A stretch of 64,000 nt of DNA, taken from NCBI RefSeq assembly GCF_052857255.1, contig NC_135497.1, positions 547,999,531 through 548,063,530 on the forward strand, read 5' to 3'. Source of the DNA: Amblyomma americanum (taxonomy: Eukaryota; Arthropoda; Arachnida; Ixodida; Ixodidae). Position 1 is the stretch's first letter, and the number at the start of each line of letters is the position of its first letter. Made by a program: the position numbers and the translations under genes. Shown here one piece after another: positions 62,130-64,000 of the stretch. Under the pieces are notes generated by a model, which was not told the origin of the DNA, made no database searches, and was given only the letters and a program-made list of their open reading frames with translations.

Positions 62130-63989
62130 TTATAGAAAGACAAAGAGCAAAGTTAAATGCACCCGGTTACCTAAAATACAAAAGAAAGCAAACAAAAGAG
62201 CATGAACGAATACACTGCGCTTAAAATGACGATATGACAGCAGATAAAAAGACTTCTGGTCTGTCAAACGGACCACGTCACACGGAAGCCCGTTCCATTC
62301 CAATATCGTTCTTGGAAAAAAAGAAAACTGATACGCTTTCGTTCGGCACTGTGGCACCATGATTGTCAAATTGTATTTATTGCGCGTTGGTCGTGAAGTG
62401 TTGCATGCCATGTAGGTCTCAAAATGAATGTTTGTTAAGTTATTAACAATCCCATGCAACATTTTTAGTCGGTGCAACTTGCGACGAGATTGAAGTGTCT
62501 GCAGTTCAGATTCCCTCAATAGATTAGTAACCGAAACGTGCCTTCCATATGCGTTGTAGATAAATCTAAGCGCCTTCCTTTGAACGCCTTCAATGCGCTG
62601 TACATCTACTTGGGTGTGCGGATCCCAAACCACATCTGCGTATTCCAGTAATGGCCGTACGAGTGCAGTGTAAGCTGCTAATTTAGTTTTAGATGTGCAG
62701 TGCTTTAGACGATTTCTTAACAGCCAAAGCCTGTTGGACGCCTTTGAGACTATATGCCCGATGTGCGAACTCCAACTCAAGTTGCTATTGAATACAACCC
62801 CCAAGTATTTGTATTCGTTTACGGGGGAGACAGCTGCACCGTTTATTGTGTATGTGTAATTAAGAGCGCACTTTTTACGCGTAAATGTCATTTTTGAGCA
62901 CTTAGACGTGTTTAGTGACATTTGCCAGACTAGGCACCACCTTGAGACCTCTGAAAGGTAGTCATTTAGCACATATTGATCCTCCGCATTTTGAATAGGC
63001 AGATATACAACGCAGTCGTCAGCGAAAAAACGGCACCGTACAGGGGAGTCGAAGTTTAAGTCGTTTAAGTAAATAAGGAACAATAGTGGACCGAGAACAG
63101 AGCCCTGGGGTACTCCTGAGAGAACTGGAGCTGGCACAGAATTGGAACCTGAGATCTGGACGTACTGGTGCCGTTCGGAGAGGTAGGAATCTAGCCATTG
63201 AACAAGACGCTGATTTTGTAATAGATGTTTGAGCTTTATTATTAGATTACGGTGCGAAACGCGATCAAAGGCCTTCGCGAAATCGAGAAATATTGCATCT
63301 ACTTGCCCACCCTTATCAATGCATGCCAAAAGTTCATTGGTTGTGTGAATTAGTTGTGTTACGGTGGGCAGGCCACGCCGAAACCCATGCTGGTTACTAG
63401 AAAAGAAGTTACTACTTTCTAGAAAAGAAATCAAGTGCTTGAAAATGAAATGCTCCATAACCTTACCCGAGGTACAAAGGAGTGAAACTGGCCTGTAGTT
63501 GTTTAGACAAAGTTTGTCACCCGATTTGTGGATAGGGACGACCTTTGCAGTCTTCCAGTCAGCCGGAACTTCTGAATTTAGAAGACTTTCATTGTAAATG
63601 ATGACAAGATATTTCGCGCACCATTCTGCGTAGCGGGAGAGAAACGCATTTGGAATGTCATCGGGCCCAGGAGACTTCTTTTTGTCTAAACTGAGTAGAG
63701 CTGAAAAAACTCCTTCGACAGATATTTGCAGGTCTGGTAAGATAAGGCACGTGGATTGAAATTCAGGCTCCTGCCTACTGTCAGTAGAAAACACTGAAGA
63801 AAAGTAATTATTGAAAGCTGATGCAATGTCGTAAGGATCCTTACTTTCTCGGTTATTCAAACGAATTTTACTAACTGTATCCTTCTTCTTTGTTAAGTGT
63901 ATCCAAAATTTGTGTGGGTCTGTGGTGAGAAAGTTATGCATTTTAACGTTAAAAAAAGTGTACTTAGACTGTTTAATTTTCATGCGCAA
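62130..63989 (-). CDS. CR1-like LINE ORF2, reverse transcriptase, open to the window edge
   Basis: 619 codons with no stop; the true start lies beyond the window or the upstream part is cut off. It contains SPGPDDIPNAFLSRYAEWCA (RT domain 1), KVVPIHKSGDKLCLNNYRPV, HGFRRGLPTVTQLIHTT, IFLDFAKAFDRVSHRN (motif A), SGVPQGSVLGPLLFLIYLND (motif B), RFFADDCVVYLP (motif C, about residue 320), NEYKYLGVVFNSNLSW and the C-terminal YADVVWDPHTQVDVQRIEGV block. Every RT motif is intact, so this copy could be recently active; the endonuclease would lie upstream at >64 kb. It has no RNase H, in keeping with the CR1/Jockey-type layout. Primes reverse transcription at nicked target DNA in living relatives. Confidence 0.9.
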   Translation of the reverse strand: MRMKIKQSKYTFFNVKMHNFLTTDPHKFWIHLTKKKDTVSKIRLNNRESKDPYDIASAFNNYFSSVFSTDSRQEPEFQSTCLILPDLQISVEGVFSALLSLDKKKSPGPDDIPNAFLSRYAEWCAKYLVIIYNESLLNSEVPADWKTAKVVPIHKSGDKLCLNNYRPVSLLCTSGKVMEHFIFKHLISFLESSNFFSSNQHGFRRGLPTVTQLIHTTNELLACIDKGGQVDAIFLDFAKAFDRVSHRNLIIKLKHLLQNQRLVQWLDSYLSERHQYVQISGSNSVPAPVLSGVPQGSVLGPLLFLIYLNDLNFDSPVRCRFFADDCVVYLPIQNAEDQYVLNDYLSEVSRWCLVWQMSLNTSKCSKMTFTRKKCALNYTYTINGAAVSPVNEYKYLGVVFNSNLSWSSHIGHIVSKASNRLWLLRNRLKHCTSKTKLAAYTALVRPLLEYADVVWDPHTQVDVQRIEGVQRKALRFIYNAYGRHVSVTNLLRESELQTLQSRRKLHRLKMLHGIVNNLTNIHFETYMACNTSRPTRNKYNLTIMVPQCRTKAYQFSFFPRTILEWNGLPCDVVRLTDQKSFYLLSYRHFKRSVFVHALLFAFFCILGNRVHLTLLFVFL

Positions 63990-64000
63990 CTCTGTGCGTA

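Noticed and set aside
1..64000. CRISPR arrays, operons, phage or integron features
   Set aside because: No regularly spaced short direct repeats and no bacterial gene organisation; introns, poly(A) signals and animal-type retroelements show nuclear eukaryotic DNA.

Overview
This is a repeat-dominated eukaryotic window, most likely from a hard tick (Ixodidae) or a close relative. The evidence is the set of repeat families: two copies of a tRNA-headed SINE that looks like the tick Ruka type, CR1-like, RTE-like and RNase-H-bearing LINEs, Ty3/gypsy elements with tRNA-Leu-type primer sites, a Penelope-like GIY-YIG remnant, and intron and poly(A) signals. There are no operons, ribosome binding sites or CRISPR arrays. 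The species assignment is inference; no search was run.

Layout. 0.66-1.58 kb: a 925-bp Tigger/pogo-like transposon that keeps only a DNA-binding domain. 3.1-5.2 kb: a GC-rich block holding three tRNA-derived SINEs in opposing orientations. 5.2-6.1 kb: a CR1-like LINE relic. 6.57-12.95 kb: a young Ty3/gypsy element on the minus strand with near-identical 690-bp LTRs and a CCAG target duplication, but a broken integrase C-terminus. 14.3-16.3 kb: an RTE-like LINE relic. 16.54-16.9 kb: a probable last exon and poly(A) site of an unidentified host gene. 16.96-17.47 kb: a Penelope-like fragment between inverted repeats. 20.7 kb: a SINE with a perfect 10-bp target duplication. 22.5-24.3 kb: three fragments of one LINE family. 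26.3-27.8 kb: an RNase-H LINE relic.

29.33-34.19 kb holds the most unusual unit: a DNA transposon with inverted repeats of about 770 bp around a minus-strand, transposase-like gene that I cannot place in a named superfamily. 34.6-36.5 kb: a CR1-like relic. 37.93-43.27 kb: an apparently intact Ty3/gypsy element with very short LTRs (179/185 bp) and a single 1538-codon gag-pol frame, inserted into a palindrome. 45.1-49.06 kb: a nearly full-length LINE (small coiled-coil ORF1, endonuclease, RT, RNase H, zinc knuckle) on the minus strand. 49.06-51.4 kb: a degraded plus-strand LINE. 53.80-54.03 kb: a possible first coding exon of a host gene. 54.4-55.25 kb: two more SINE-type units. 56.1-58.4 kb: pieces of at least three LINEs. 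58.87-61.77 kb: a decayed gypsy element that was itself hit by a CR1 3' end. 61.98 kb to the window end: a CR1-like element with an open RT frame on the minus strand.

Apart from the two candidate host exons, every coding signal I can support belongs to selfish elements. The same element classes recur at different ages, which suggests several waves of insertion. The long stretches between them (17.5-20.7, 20.9-22.4, 24.3-26.3, 27.8-29.2, 36.5-37.9, 43.3-45.1 and 51.4-53.8 kb) show nothing I recognise and could be intergenic or intronic.
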